Source: Gallionella sp. (lineage in GTDB: Bacteria; Pseudomonadota; Gammaproteobacteria; Burkholderiales; Gallionellaceae). From it: DNA of 64,000 bases. Within the stretch, counting starts at the first letter, position 1, and the number at the start of each line of letters is the position of its first letter. The notes beneath the pieces were generated by a model that ran no database searches, was not told where the DNA came from, and worked only from the letters and a program-made list of their open reading frames with translations. The stretch covers positions 186,001 to 250,000 of the forward strand of contig JAQTUP010000004.1 in NCBI GenBank assembly GCA_028707275.1. Direction: 5' to 3'. The translations under genes and the position numbers were made by a program. This document shows positions 34,614-42,958 of the stretch, one piece after another.

Positions 34614-37460
34614 TTAAGGATTGATTTGAACGCCAAAGGTGATAACAGCGGATGCTCCCGGTGCTAACGTACCCAGATTTGCAGAGATCGTTGCAGCCGT
34701 TGCATCCACAGGGAAGGCCGCGAGCGCACCCACCGTAGTTGCAGCCGCAGGAATGACACCGTTCGCACCGGCAAAACTCTTGTACAGAGTATTTGCAGGG
34801 GTGGCATCACTGACGACAACTGTATTTACAGGTTGCGTACCCACGTTGGTTGCTGTGACTTTGTACAGTATGCACGCGCCGGGAACAGCGCCTGCACCGA
34901 TAGGTGCATTGCTAAATACCGCACCGGCAAAGTTACCCGCACATGCTGCATCCAGTGCCTGTGTCTTGGCCAGTATCACCTGACCTACGATAACGGTCGA
35001 GGTATCGGCCGCGACGACAGCGCCAGGCGCTGCAATCGTGTTGATGAGCCCCGTAGTGGTCGCAGTCAGACTGGACGTATTGATGTCGCCTGCCGCAGCA
35101 CTGGCAGCGGCCAATACCTTGACAAACAAACGAATACTTTCGCCTGGCAGAAAACCGCCATTAACCGCTACAACACGACCGCCTGTGGTACTACCTGTGA
35201 GCGTGTTCAGCGCAACAGTCGACACCACCAGATCCGTTGCATCCAGGATACCGTTGTTGTTGCTGTCCCAGTACACGATGTTGTTCCAGCCGGCAACCAC
35301 ACCTGTCATCGGATCCGTCAGGGTAATGACGCTGCCTGCAGCGCCTGCACCTTCGGTCACGTTACCTGTGTTGGTCAGCGTATGTGAATACACCACAGAA
35401 CCGCCGGGGAATACCTGGCCGTTATTAGGGGGAGTCACCGTGATGGAACGCACCGTATTGAGCGTCACAGATTCCGGCTTGAAATCAGATGCAGCCGTAG
35501 TAGGAGACGTCGCAGTAAAGGTAATAGCCGTCGCACCTGGAGCCGCCGTCGCACCTGTTGCCGCCGTGGTTACCACGGCACAGATCAACGTGTTAGCACC
35601 TGCGTTGATCACGCCTGTATTGGTAACCGTTGCACCCAGTGTCGTACAATTACCCGCACCGCCATCTGCTACGAACACAACCGACCAGCCAGCCGGCAGG
35701 GCCGTAGAAGTAACCGCGTAGGTATCAGCGATCGCACTGGTGTTATTCACATACAGAGGATAGGTGACAGTCGCGCCCGGATTAACGACAGGCGCCTGAG
35801 AAACAACACCACCCACGACAGAAGAGAGCACGGATGGCGTACTTGTCGCACCCGCACCCAGACCCAAAGCACCGACTGTAGCGGTTGCAACAGGCGCACC
35901 CGTGGTCAAGTCGACCGTATTGGCCGTAATCGTCGTCAGACTGTTGTTCACCGTATCGAAGCCGACGCCGATCAGGCCTGTCGGATTGAACGAAGACCTT
36001 GCAGTCAGAACGTTTGCGTAAGCACCGCCGCCACTCACACCACTTGGCAGTGTTGCCTTGACCACGACCAGGTAAGCGCTGTTCGCCGCGACAGGACCCG
36101 TATCCACGACGCCATCAGGAATTGCATTGGTGTCGGTCAATGGGGTTACGCCATCGCTCTTGTACAGCACAAAGGTCGTACCAAGAGGGAAAGAGCCGGC
36201 TGACAGAGTCACGTTGAAGGTGTCTGTGCCATTGCCGTTGTTGTGGACGTAATCATTGAAGGTGACGGTCGCGCCCTGAGAAGCACTCGCCACAGTCACG
36301 GTATCGCTCACACCACCAATCGTGGTATTAGCCAACAGTTCGTTTGCTGCAACGCCTGCGGTCTGCAATACGGTGAAAGTTGCCGTATTACTGGGCGTAC
36401 CGGAACCTGCAACCGAAGAAGTTGCCGTATTGGCCGAAGTACAACCGACGACAGGCTGCATCGCTGCACCATCGTTGTAGCAAAGACGCGCCTGATTATT
36501 GATCTGACCCGGAGCTGCTGCCGCCGACACGGTCACATTGAAGGACAAGGTGCCTGACTGACCTGAAGCCAGACTGGTAATAATCGCAGTTGCACGACCT
36601 GCCAGTGTCAAGCCAAAGTCAAACGTTGTCGCCGCCGTAAGACCATCAGCCGCCGTAGCACTGTCAACAAGTGCAACGCCGTTCAACTTGGCCGTTCCCG
36701 CGATATAGGCCATGTTGGCCGGCAAGAAGTCAGCCAGAATGACGCCCGTCGCCGCCGTATTACCGGTATTGGTATAGGTCAGGGTATAGGTAACAGGCGT
36801 AGTTCCTGCAGGACCGCTGGGAATACTGATCGACTTGGTGATCGTCACAACTGCCTGAGCTGTCACCGTAATCGTATCGGTATTAGGGTTGGTTACCCCG
36901 ACTGTAGCTGGTGTCAACACACTGGCTGCCGCAACCGTCATCGTACCCGAGGTTCCGTTAGCTGCCAGCGCAGGGACAGTGCCGGTCGCGATAAAGCACG
37001 CCGAGGCGCCCGCTGCCACATTGTTCACAGACGTAATCGGCGTTGCATTATCCGCAATACCGTCGCAATTCGCGTCGATGAAATATTGCGCAGAGGTCAC
37101 GGCAAACGCACCGCCGGTCACAACTGCCGTCAGGCTGAAACTGTCTGTCCCGTTACCGTTGTTGGTAACAGTATGCGCGAAGCTGATAGGCGCACCCGGT
37201 GCGGAAGATTTGCTCTGGGAGGCTGTCAGGGTAAAGGCCGCGACCTGCTGCACAATCGTCGTCACGGTATTGGATGTCGCGTTGCGTCCGATCAAGGATG
37301 CATCCGTATAGGTTGCAGACGCCTGGTTACCGATAGTGGTTCCGGCCAGAGGAGCGGCTAACGCGCCTCCCGTGCCGAATCCTGCGAGTGCCAGGACAGC
37401 AATGGTTTTCCGCAAAGCGGAACCCCATCCTGATCCGGGCGTGTGTAATATATTTTTCAT
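34614..37460 (-). CDS. Secreted DUF11-domain protein, 948 residues
   Basis: Signal peptide about 1-35 (TIAVLALAGFGTGGALA). The mature N-terminal ~300 residues match the N-terminus of the outer-membrane protein at 28170-34514 and include a DUF11 domain (VTITKSISIPSGP...YTLTYTNTGNTAATGVILADFLP). Middle domains repeat the NNGNGTDTFN theme; the C-terminal ~270 residues parallel the end of the shared module (GWNNIVYWDSNNNGILDATD, then a final DUF11 domain ending GTLAPGASAVITFGVQINP). AAGGAG precedes the ATG at 37460. A strong terminator follows, so this gene may be expressed at a higher level than those downstream, as expected for a main structural subunit. Base composition is a little less GC-rich than its neighbours. 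Function inferred. Confidence 0.85.
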   Translation of the reverse strand: MKNILHTPGSGWGSALRKTIAVLALAGFGTGGALAAPLAGTTIGNQASATYTDASLIGRNATSNTVTTIVQQVAAFTLTASQSKSSAPGAPISFAHTVTNNGNGTDSFSLTAVVTGGAFAVTSAQYFIDANCDGIADNATPITSVNNVAAGASACFIATGTVPALAANGTSGTMTVAAASVLTPATVGVTNPNTDTITVTAQAVVTITKSISIPSGPAGTTPVTYTLTYTNTGNTAATGVILADFLPANMAYIAGTAKLNGVALVDSATAADGLTAATTFDFGLTLAGRATAIITSLASGQSGTLSFNVTVSAAAAPGQINNQARLCYNDGAAMQPVVGCTSANTATSSVAGSGTPSNTATFTVLQTAGVAANELLANTTIGGVSDTVTVASASQGATVTFNDYVHNNGNGTDTFNVTLSAGSFPLGTTFVLYKSDGVTPLTDTNAIPDGVVDTGPVAANSAYLVVVKATLPSGVSGGGAYANVLTARSSFNPTGLIGVGFDTVNNSLTTITANTVDLTTGAPVATATVGALGLGAGATSTPSVLSSVVGGVVSQAPVVNPGATVTYPLYVNNTSAIADTYAVTSTALPAGWSVVFVADGGAGNCTTLGATVTNTGVINAGANTLICAVVTTAATGATAAPGATAITFTATSPTTAASDFKPESVTLNTVRSITVTPPNNGQVFPGGSVVYSHTLTNTGNVTEGAGAAGSVITLTDPMTGVVAGWNNIVYWDSNNNGILDATDLVVSTVALNTLTGSTTGGRVVAVNGGFLPGESIRLFVKVLAAASAAAGDINTSSLTATTTGLINTIAAPGAVVAADTSTVIVGQVILAKTQALDAACAGNFAGAVFSNAPIGAGAVPGACILYKVTATNVGTQPVNTVVVSDATPANTLYKSFAGANGVIPAAATTVGALAAFPVDATAATISANLGTLAPGASAVITFGVQINP

Positions 37461-37665
37461 TACCTTTGCTCCTTGTGTAAATTAATCAAAATTGCGAAAG
37501 ACAACCGAACGGCATGCCAGACAACCTTACCCTGCCGGATACAGCACGGAACCGCACCACCCTGCCTGTCACGCTTTGTGCCCGCAGGCATAAAACAGAC
37601 ATGATAAAAACGAGCGGCTATGCGAGCTGCGCGCCAAACCATACAACACCATCAAACACATTCAT

Positions 37666-38196
37666 TCATCTTTTCACCCCCTCTGCTGACGCCACTGGTG
37701 CGAGGCGAATCCGGGCATAAACGGAAACCTTCTGTCCGGCGTTGATGTCACCGATAGCCCAGCGCAGGCTGCGATATTCAGAAACAGGAACATCTCTTTC
37801 TTCAGTTTTTCCGTTGGCCAGCAGAACCTTTTTGCGCAACGGCACGGCAGCGTAAGTGACCCCGTCTGTGCTGGCCTCAACGATGGCAGGTTTGGCGCTG
37901 CCGGGCAGATATTCTGTTTCGGGTGGGATGGGCAAGTTCGCCTGGAGCTGGTGAACCGCATGATCGGAGACGTTGCTGTAAGTTGCCTGATACTGGATGA
38001 TTTCTCCCGGCTTGATACGCTCGACCGGTTTCAATTCCTCTGCGCCGTTATGAACGACCACCTTGAATTGTTGCAACACAACTTCAACATCACCCTTGAG
38101 CCGACTACCGGCAGCCCCCTTGACCGGCCCCTCGGCCTGGGCAAAGTTCATTTGCAACAACAGCAGCACGAATGCAAGATTGCGTATCTTAAACAT
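37666..38196 (-). CDS. Small secreted DUF11-like protein
   Basis: 176 residues with a signal peptide (about 1-21, LAFVLLLLQMNFAQA) and a single DUF11-like beta-sandwich: VKPGEIIQYQ-type opening (IKPGEIIQYQATYSNVSDHA), a NLPIPPETEYLPGS middle and an end IGDINAGQKVSVYARIRL like the C-termini of the large proteins. AGGAGGT lies 8 bases before the ATG at 38196. It is the first gene of the minus-strand cluster, 205 bp before the 948-residue protein, and faces the response-regulator gene across a 640-bp gap. It may be a periplasmic partner or initiating subunit for the larger proteins; this is a guess from position and fold. Confidence 0.8.
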   Translation of the reverse strand: MFKIRNLAFVLLLLQMNFAQAEGPVKGAAGSRLKGDVEVVLQQFKVVVHNGAEELKPVERIKPGEIIQYQATYSNVSDHAVHQLQANLPIPPETEYLPGSAKPAIVEASTDGVTYAAVPLRKKVLLANGKTEERDVPVSEYRSLRWAIGDINAGQKVSVYARIRLAPVASAEGVKR

Positions 38197-38330
38197 ATTC
38201 AGTTACCTCCTGGACAAAATGGTCAGTTTCAAAAAGAATTGGATTCTTTGCCAAAAAATCCGGAATGACCCGGCAGAATGACGGTATTCTTTAATAAATG
38301 GAAGGATTCTAGTCCTATTTATAATCAATT

Positions 38331-38365
38331 GGAATCATCCTGCCGTACTGTAGGAATAATCCTGC
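38331..38365. promoter_or_regulatory. Two 13-bp direct repeats, candidate operator
   Basis: GGAATCATCCTGC (38331-38343) and GGAATAATCCTGC (38353-38365), spaced 22 bases start to start, about two helical turns. This is the spacing expected for a dimeric regulator binding one face of DNA upstream of the DUF11 cluster. The AraC-type regulator across the gap is the obvious candidate. Confidence 0.4.
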
Positions 38366-38556
38366 AAAAAATCATTTTTTTCAGGCCGATGACTCAGGAA
38401 AATTCAGTTTACCCGTTAAATATCCACAAGTTATCAGGCATCAAGCTCATACATAAAGTCCTACACCGCACGACGACCGAATCTACCAGTGACACATGGC
38501 AAATTTATAACACGACAGAAAAACCCAAACTTACCAAAACTTACAGCGGGGTAATT

Positions 38557-38580
38557 ACAAATCAACTTCGCCGGGAGCGG
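38557..38580 (+). repeat. Fragment D of the dispersed repeat
   Basis: Shares ACAAATCAACTTCGCCGGG with the left ends of copies A and C, then diverges after a few bases. Confidence 0.55.
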
Positions 38581-38794
38581 CATTACCGCCTGACGACCGC
38601 TGTTTTAATGTCCAGACATTTTTCGATTGCGAAGCGAGAATTCGGCATTTCAAGTTTGCCAACTCCGAAAGCCTCCACCCGAGCCCCCCCTTGCAGCTTC
38701 CTTCTGGCACTGACGCATTATGAAAAAAACCTTCAGGCCGCGCTTTACCAAAGCCGGACCATCCTTTATCAAATCCGGATTAGTTGGCATTGCG

Positions 38795-38827
38795 TTGTCA
38801 AAATAGTCAAAATGCTTCCTTTGACAA
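38795..38827. promoter_or_regulatory. Inverted repeat TTGTCAAA-N17-TTTGACAA
   Basis: Perfect 8-bp arms, 7 bases before the response-regulator start. It could be an autoregulatory operator or a leader hairpin; the left arm also contains a -35-like TTGTCA. Confidence 0.4.
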
Positions 38828-38834
38828 TGACTTG

Positions 38835-39620
38835 ATGCCCCGAATGAAGTACACATCCGCTGACATGTTGCCGCAGATTTTGCTGGTAGACGATTCGCCC
38901 CATGACCTGCGACTGCTTTCCGAGATGCTGCGCGCGAAAGGCTTTCGACTGATCCTCGCCAGCGATGGCCGTCAGGGCTATCAGCGCGCGGTAAGTCGCC
39001 AGCCGGATCTGATTTTGATGGATGTGGAGATGCCCGACATGGACGGATTTACCGCCTGCCGTCTGCTCAAGACCGATCCTGCGACGCGCCATATCCCGGT
39101 GATTTTCCTCACCGCAAAAAATGCGCCGGAGGAACGCCTGCAAGGATTCCATCTGGGCGGGGTGGATTACGTCTCCAAACCTTTTCTGGCGGAAGAAGTC
39201 ATCGCCCGTATCCGCATCCACCTGAATCATCCGCAGCCCATGTCGCACCAGACCTGGGTGAGCGGCACGGCACGCCGCACGGATGAAGTGATTGCCCAGG
39301 CTGCGGTACAACTGATTCAAGATCGACTCGAACAGATGCCGCCGCTGCCGGAGCTCGCGCGTATGGTGGGCGCACACGAGAAAAAACTGTGCGCGATTTT
39401 CCACACCCGCTTCGGCATGCCTGTCTCCGCTTTTATCGGAGAGGCGCGCATTCGCGCTGCGCGCAAGCTGCTGGAGGAAACTGACATTCCCGTCCAGCAA
39501 ATTGCCGAGCAGGTGGGGTTCGGCACCGGCGCCGGTTTTGCCACGACGTTCCGCAAACGCATGGGCATGACGCCATCTGTGTACCGGCAGTCGTGGCAAG
39601 ATAAGGAGGAAGAAGCATGA
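38835..39620 (+). CDS. Response regulator with AraC-type DNA-binding domain
   Basis: 261 residues. Receiver domain about 14-130 with acidic pocket D19-D20, phospho-acceptor D63 (LILMDVEMPDMDG) and K115 (VSKPF); AraC/XylS helix-turn-helix domain about 175-256 (IRAARKLLEETDIPVQQIAEQVGFGTGAGFATTFRKRMG, given in parts: helix 1 IPVQQIAEQVGF, helix 2 GAGFATTFRKRMG). ATG 38835 is preferred; an upstream in-frame TTG at 38784 lies before the inverted repeat, and ATGs at 38844 and 38865 are alternatives because no clear ribosome site is visible. The stop overlaps the kinase gene start by 4 bases, so the two form a two-component pair. Being divergent from the DUF11 cluster, it may control it; that is inference. 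Confidence 0.9.
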   Translation: MPRMKYTSADMLPQILLVDDSPHDLRLLSEMLRAKGFRLILASDGRQGYQRAVSRQPDLILMDVEMPDMDGFTACRLLKTDPATRHIPVIFLTAKNAPEERLQGFHLGGVDYVSKPFLAEEVIARIRIHLNHPQPMSHQTWVSGTARRTDEVIAQAAVQLIQDRLEQMPPLPELARMVGAHEKKLCAIFHTRFGMPVSAFIGEARIRAARKLLEETDIPVQQIAEQVGFGTGAGFATTFRKRMGMTPSVYRQSWQDKEEEA

Positions 39621-42217
39621 TGCCGCGTTATCTGCTGGCAAGCCTGCTGGCGCTGTTAACGTCAATGGCGGGAGCGGCCCCCCTGCCCGCAGCCAAAGTG
39701 GATATGTCGCCCATCGTCGAATACCTCGAAGATGCCGGGGGCAAGCTGACTTTTGTTGAGGTGAGCGGCGAGGCTGCATCCCGCTTCAAGCCGCTGAAGT
39801 CAAAGGGTGACATCAATCTGGGCTATTCCAAGTCCACTTTCTGGTTCCGCGTCCCGCTCGCAAAAAACAAAGATGGTGCCGAGCACCCGCTGCTGGAAGT
39901 AAGGTTCTATGAGCTCGGACATGTGGCGTTTTACGCGCCAGGGCTGCCTCCGGTTGTGACGGGCCAGAACTACCCGCTCAGCAGCCGCGCGTGGCCGCAT
40001 CGTTTTTACGTGTTTCCGTTAACGCTCACAAAGGCGCCGCGCTACCACTATTTGCAGGTGCGCTCCGACAGTGCGGTGACCGTGTCGCTGACATTGTGGG
40101 AGCCTGCCGCCTTCGCCGCCGACACGCAACAGACCTATATGCTTCAGGCTTTGTATTTCGGTGCGTTGCTGGCGCTGCTGCTCTACAACCTGTTTATTTA
40201 TTTCTCCCTGCGGGAACGCGGCTTCTTGCTCTACAGCCTGTTCGCAGCCTGCATGGGACTGAGCATGCTGACCGGCAACGGCTTCGCCCAACAGTTCCTG
40301 TGGCCGACGGGGCTCGTCTGGAACGCTCATATCGTCCCTCTGACCAACGCCTTGGGCGCCGCCTCGGCGCTGTACTTTGCCCAGCATTTTCTGCAAACCC
40401 GCACAGTGCTGCCGGGACTTCATCGCGCGATGCACCTGACTGCGGGTTGCGCGCTGCTGGCGGCTTTCGCGCCTTGGCTGAATATCTCCGCAGGTGCGGC
40501 GGGAGTCGTGCTTTCACTATGCCTGATTATTGCGGGCATACAGGTCATCACCGCAGGCATCCGTGCATTGCGCGCCGGTAACCGGAGCGCGCGCGTATTC
40601 CTGCTGGCGTGGGGCGCGCTGTCGCTGGGGGCGATTGTCTCGGGTATGCGCAATTTCGGCCTGCTGCCGACGACGACGCTGACCGTTTACGCGGTGCAGA
40701 TCAGCTCGTTCGCCGAAATGCTGCTGCTATCGTTCGCGCTGGCAGAACGCATCCGGCTGGAACGTAACGCGCGCGAGGCCGCTCAGGCCGATGCTCTAGT
40801 CACGCGGCAATCGCTGGTGGAAACACTGCGCGAATCCGAAACACGCCTGGAAAAAGCCATTGCCGACCGTACCATAGACCTCAATATGGCGCTGGCAGAA
40901 AGCCGCAAAACCAACCAGACGCAAAGCCGTCTGGTGGCATACATCGGCCATGACCTGCGCGCGCCGCTGGCTACCATCATCAATTACGTCCGACTGCTCG
41001 GCCATCAAAGTGACGAGCAGTCACGCCGCTACCAGTCCACCATCGAGCGCAGCGCCACGCACCAGCTGGAATTAATCGATGACCTGGTGGAGTATGCGCG
41101 TGGCAAGCTGGAGCATCTGGAACTGGTGCCCGCCCCCGCTTATCTGCACGACTGGCTGAACGATATCGCCAGACAAGCCGAATTGCTGGCCGTGCAATAC
41201 GGCAACCGTTTTGAGCTGAAAGTCACCGGCGATATGCCACCCGTGGCCGTGTTCGACCCCAAGCGCCTGCGGCAAATCCTGATTAACCTGCTGCAAAATG
41301 CGGCAAAATTCACCAGCGGCGGACAAATTCGCTTGTGCCTGCACGCCGCACCGAGCGCCGACGGCAAAGTGGACCTGGAGTTTGCGGTGGAAGACACAGG
41401 CCCGGGCATCGCGCAACAGGACAGGGAACGCATCTTTTTGCCCTTCGAGCGCAGCCAGTCCGAGCGGGAAGGCTCCGGGCTGGGCTTGAGCATCGCCCAC
41501 AAACTGGTTAACGCCATGGGCAGCAAACTGACGCTGGCCAGCGCGACGGGCAAGGGCAGCCGCTTTGGTTTTACCCTGACGGTGGATACCGCCGAAGAAG
41601 CCGACGTGCCGCACCCCATGCAGGCGTTTAATTTCCCGGAGCCTTTCGGCGCGGGAAAAACGCTGCTGGTGGCCGACGACAATGCAGCCAGCCGGGATTA
41701 CCTGCGCGAAGTGCTCTCTGCGGCGGATTTTGAAATCGTCTGTGCGCAAGATGGCGCCGAAGCTTTGCGGCTGACAAAAGAACGCCGTTTTGATGCCGTT
41801 CTGGTCGACCAGTTTATGCCCGGCGCGGACGGCTGGGATGTGCTGCGCCGACTCCATGCAGCGAACGACGCGCCGCCGATCATCCTGTGCTCGGCCATGC
41901 CCGCACAACGACCCGATGACTTCCCACCGGAGCTCGATTTCAATACCTGCCTGCTCAAACCGGTCGGCGCGGACACACTGCTGCAAACAATGCGACGGCT
42001 CTTCGGCAAGGCATTATCCCCCATCCCCGACGCTCTGCTAAATCCGCTGCGCGACATGATCGCCGACGGCTGCATCACCGAAATCGAAGAATGGGCGAGC
42101 GCGCTTAAAAACAATCACCCTGAACACGCCGATTTCGCCGATAGTATCCGGGATGCAGCACAGCGGTGCGACCTGGGCGCGCTGACTCAACTGCTGAACG
42201 GAGTGGCGAGCATCTGA
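39617..42217 (+). CDS. 7TM-DISM hybrid sensor histidine kinase
   Basis: 866 residues. Signal peptide about 1-20; periplasmic 7TMR-DISM extracellular sensor domain (about 28-165), often linked to carbohydrate-like ligands; seven membrane helices (about 175-375); coiled coil (385-435); HisKA with phospho-acceptor H445 (AYIGHDLRAPLATI); HATPase with NLLQNAAKF, DTGPGI and GSGLGLSI; and a C-terminal receiver (about 681-795) with D731 (LVDQFMPG) and LLKPV. The last ~65 residues are helical and could be a degenerate HPt-like segment, though no HPt histidine motif is clear. Phosphate would pass to its own receiver and to the AraC-type regulator encoded just upstream (4-base ATGA overlap). All catalytic boxes look intact. 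Confidence 0.93.
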   Translation: MMPRYLLASLLALLTSMAGAAPLPAAKVDMSPIVEYLEDAGGKLTFVEVSGEAASRFKPLKSKGDINLGYSKSTFWFRVPLAKNKDGAEHPLLEVRFYELGHVAFYAPGLPPVVTGQNYPLSSRAWPHRFYVFPLTLTKAPRYHYLQVRSDSAVTVSLTLWEPAAFAADTQQTYMLQALYFGALLALLLYNLFIYFSLRERGFLLYSLFAACMGLSMLTGNGFAQQFLWPTGLVWNAHIVPLTNALGAASALYFAQHFLQTRTVLPGLHRAMHLTAGCALLAAFAPWLNISAGAAGVVLSLCLIIAGIQVITAGIRALRAGNRSARVFLLAWGALSLGAIVSGMRNFGLLPTTTLTVYAVQISSFAEMLLLSFALAERIRLERNAREAAQADALVTRQSLVETLRESETRLEKAIADRTIDLNMALAESRKTNQTQSRLVAYIGHDLRAPLATIINYVRLLGHQSDEQSRRYQSTIERSATHQLELIDDLVEYARGKLEHLELVPAPAYLHDWLNDIARQAELLAVQYGNRFELKVTGDMPPVAVFDPKRLRQILINLLQNAAKFTSGGQIRLCLHAAPSADGKVDLEFAVEDTGPGIAQQDRERIFLPFERSQSEREGSGLGLSIAHKLVNAMGSKLTLASATGKGSRFGFTLTVDTAEEADVPHPMQAFNFPEPFGAGKTLLVADDNAASRDYLREVLSAADFEIVCAQDGAEALRLTKERRFDAVLVDQFMPGADGWDVLRRLHAANDAPPIILCSAMPAQRPDDFPPELDFNTCLLKPVGADTLLQTMRRLFGKALSPIPDALLNPLRDMIADGCITEIEEWASALKNNHPEHADFADSIRDAAQRCDLGALTQLLNGVASI

Positions 42218-42265
42218 CAGCATGCGTAGTGCATAAGGTTTCCAGCATCAAAGAGAGGCGGAAAA

Positions 42266-42958
42266 TTAACGGACGATCAGATTAATGCAGAGTTGATAAC
42301 CCTTCAGACGCAGCGCCGTGATGGCATCCTCGCCGCCGCCTGCCTGAAGGATTTTTTTGCGCAGACGAAAAATTTTGACTTCCAGGCGGGCTTTGCTGGA
42401 CACCTCGATTTCCTGCCCGAGCGCTTCGGCGATCTGCCAGTATTCGAGCTGCCGACCGGGTGCGCGAGCCAGCGCATTGAGCAGTGTACATTCAGACGGG
42501 GTGACACGAACTTCACCGGCAGGTCCCTGAAGATACCTTCGCGCCAAATCCAGCATCAGCGTGTCGTGACTTTGCAAATTGACGGGTTTTACGCGGCGCG
42601 CCAGCGCGTTGACGGCGGCCAGAAGTTCCAGCGTTTCCACGGGTTTGGACAGATAAATATCCGCTCCGGCATCAAAACCCAGCACCTTGTCCTGCGACTG
42701 ACTGAGCGAGGTGACCATGATAATGCCCACCTCAGGATTTGCCCGGCGGATGCGTCTGGCAAGGCTGATGCCATCCTCGCCCGGCAGATTAATATCCAGG
42801 ATAAAAATATCGGCGGGCGCCCCCCCTGCCACATCGTCGAGCTCTTCGGCACAGCCAAGGCCTACGACCTGATGTCCGTAATGGCGCAAGGTCTCGACTG
42901 TCACCTGCCGCAACAAGTCGTGATCCTCGACAACGATGATATTTAAAGCGGGAGCCAT
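42266..42958 (-). CDS. OmpR/PhoB-type response regulator
   Basis: 230 residues. Receiver domain about 5-120 with E11-D12, phospho-acceptor D55 (IFILDINLPGEDG) and K105 (YLSKPVE); winged-helix output domain about 135-228 (TPSECTLLNALARAPGRQLEY, ending LRLKGYQLCI). Its start overlaps the 3' end of the NMT1-domain kinase gene by 16 bases, so the two form a pair. It is convergent with the hybrid kinase gene, with only 48 bases between the stops. Targets are unknown. Confidence 0.93.
   Translation of the reverse strand: MAPALNIIVVEDHDLLRQVTVETLRHYGHQVVGLGCAEELDDVAGGAPADIFILDINLPGEDGISLARRIRRANPEVGIIMVTSLSQSQDKVLGFDAGADIYLSKPVETLELLAAVNALARRVKPVNLQSHDTLMLDLARRYLQGPAGEVRVTPSECTLLNALARAPGRQLEYWQIAEALGQEIEVSSKARLEVKIFRLRKKILQAGGGEDAITALRLKGYQLCINLIVR

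Larger units (their letters stand above)
38197..38834. other. Divergent regulatory gap, no convincing gene
   Basis: AT-rich stretch between the DUF11 cluster (minus) and the response regulator (plus). It holds two GGAAT(C/A)ATCCTGC boxes (38331-38365), a related GGAAGGATTCTAGTCC (38310-38325), a fragment of the dispersed repeat (38557-38580) and a TTGTCAAA/TTTGACAA inverted repeat near its right end. An open frame of 185 codons (38278-38835) crosses it, but it runs through the repeat and has no ribosome site or known fold. Confidence 0.6.

Noticed and set aside
38278..38835. 185-codon plus-strand frame before the response regulator
   Set aside because: Runs through the dispersed repeat fragment and candidate operators, lacks a ribosome site and any family resemblance.
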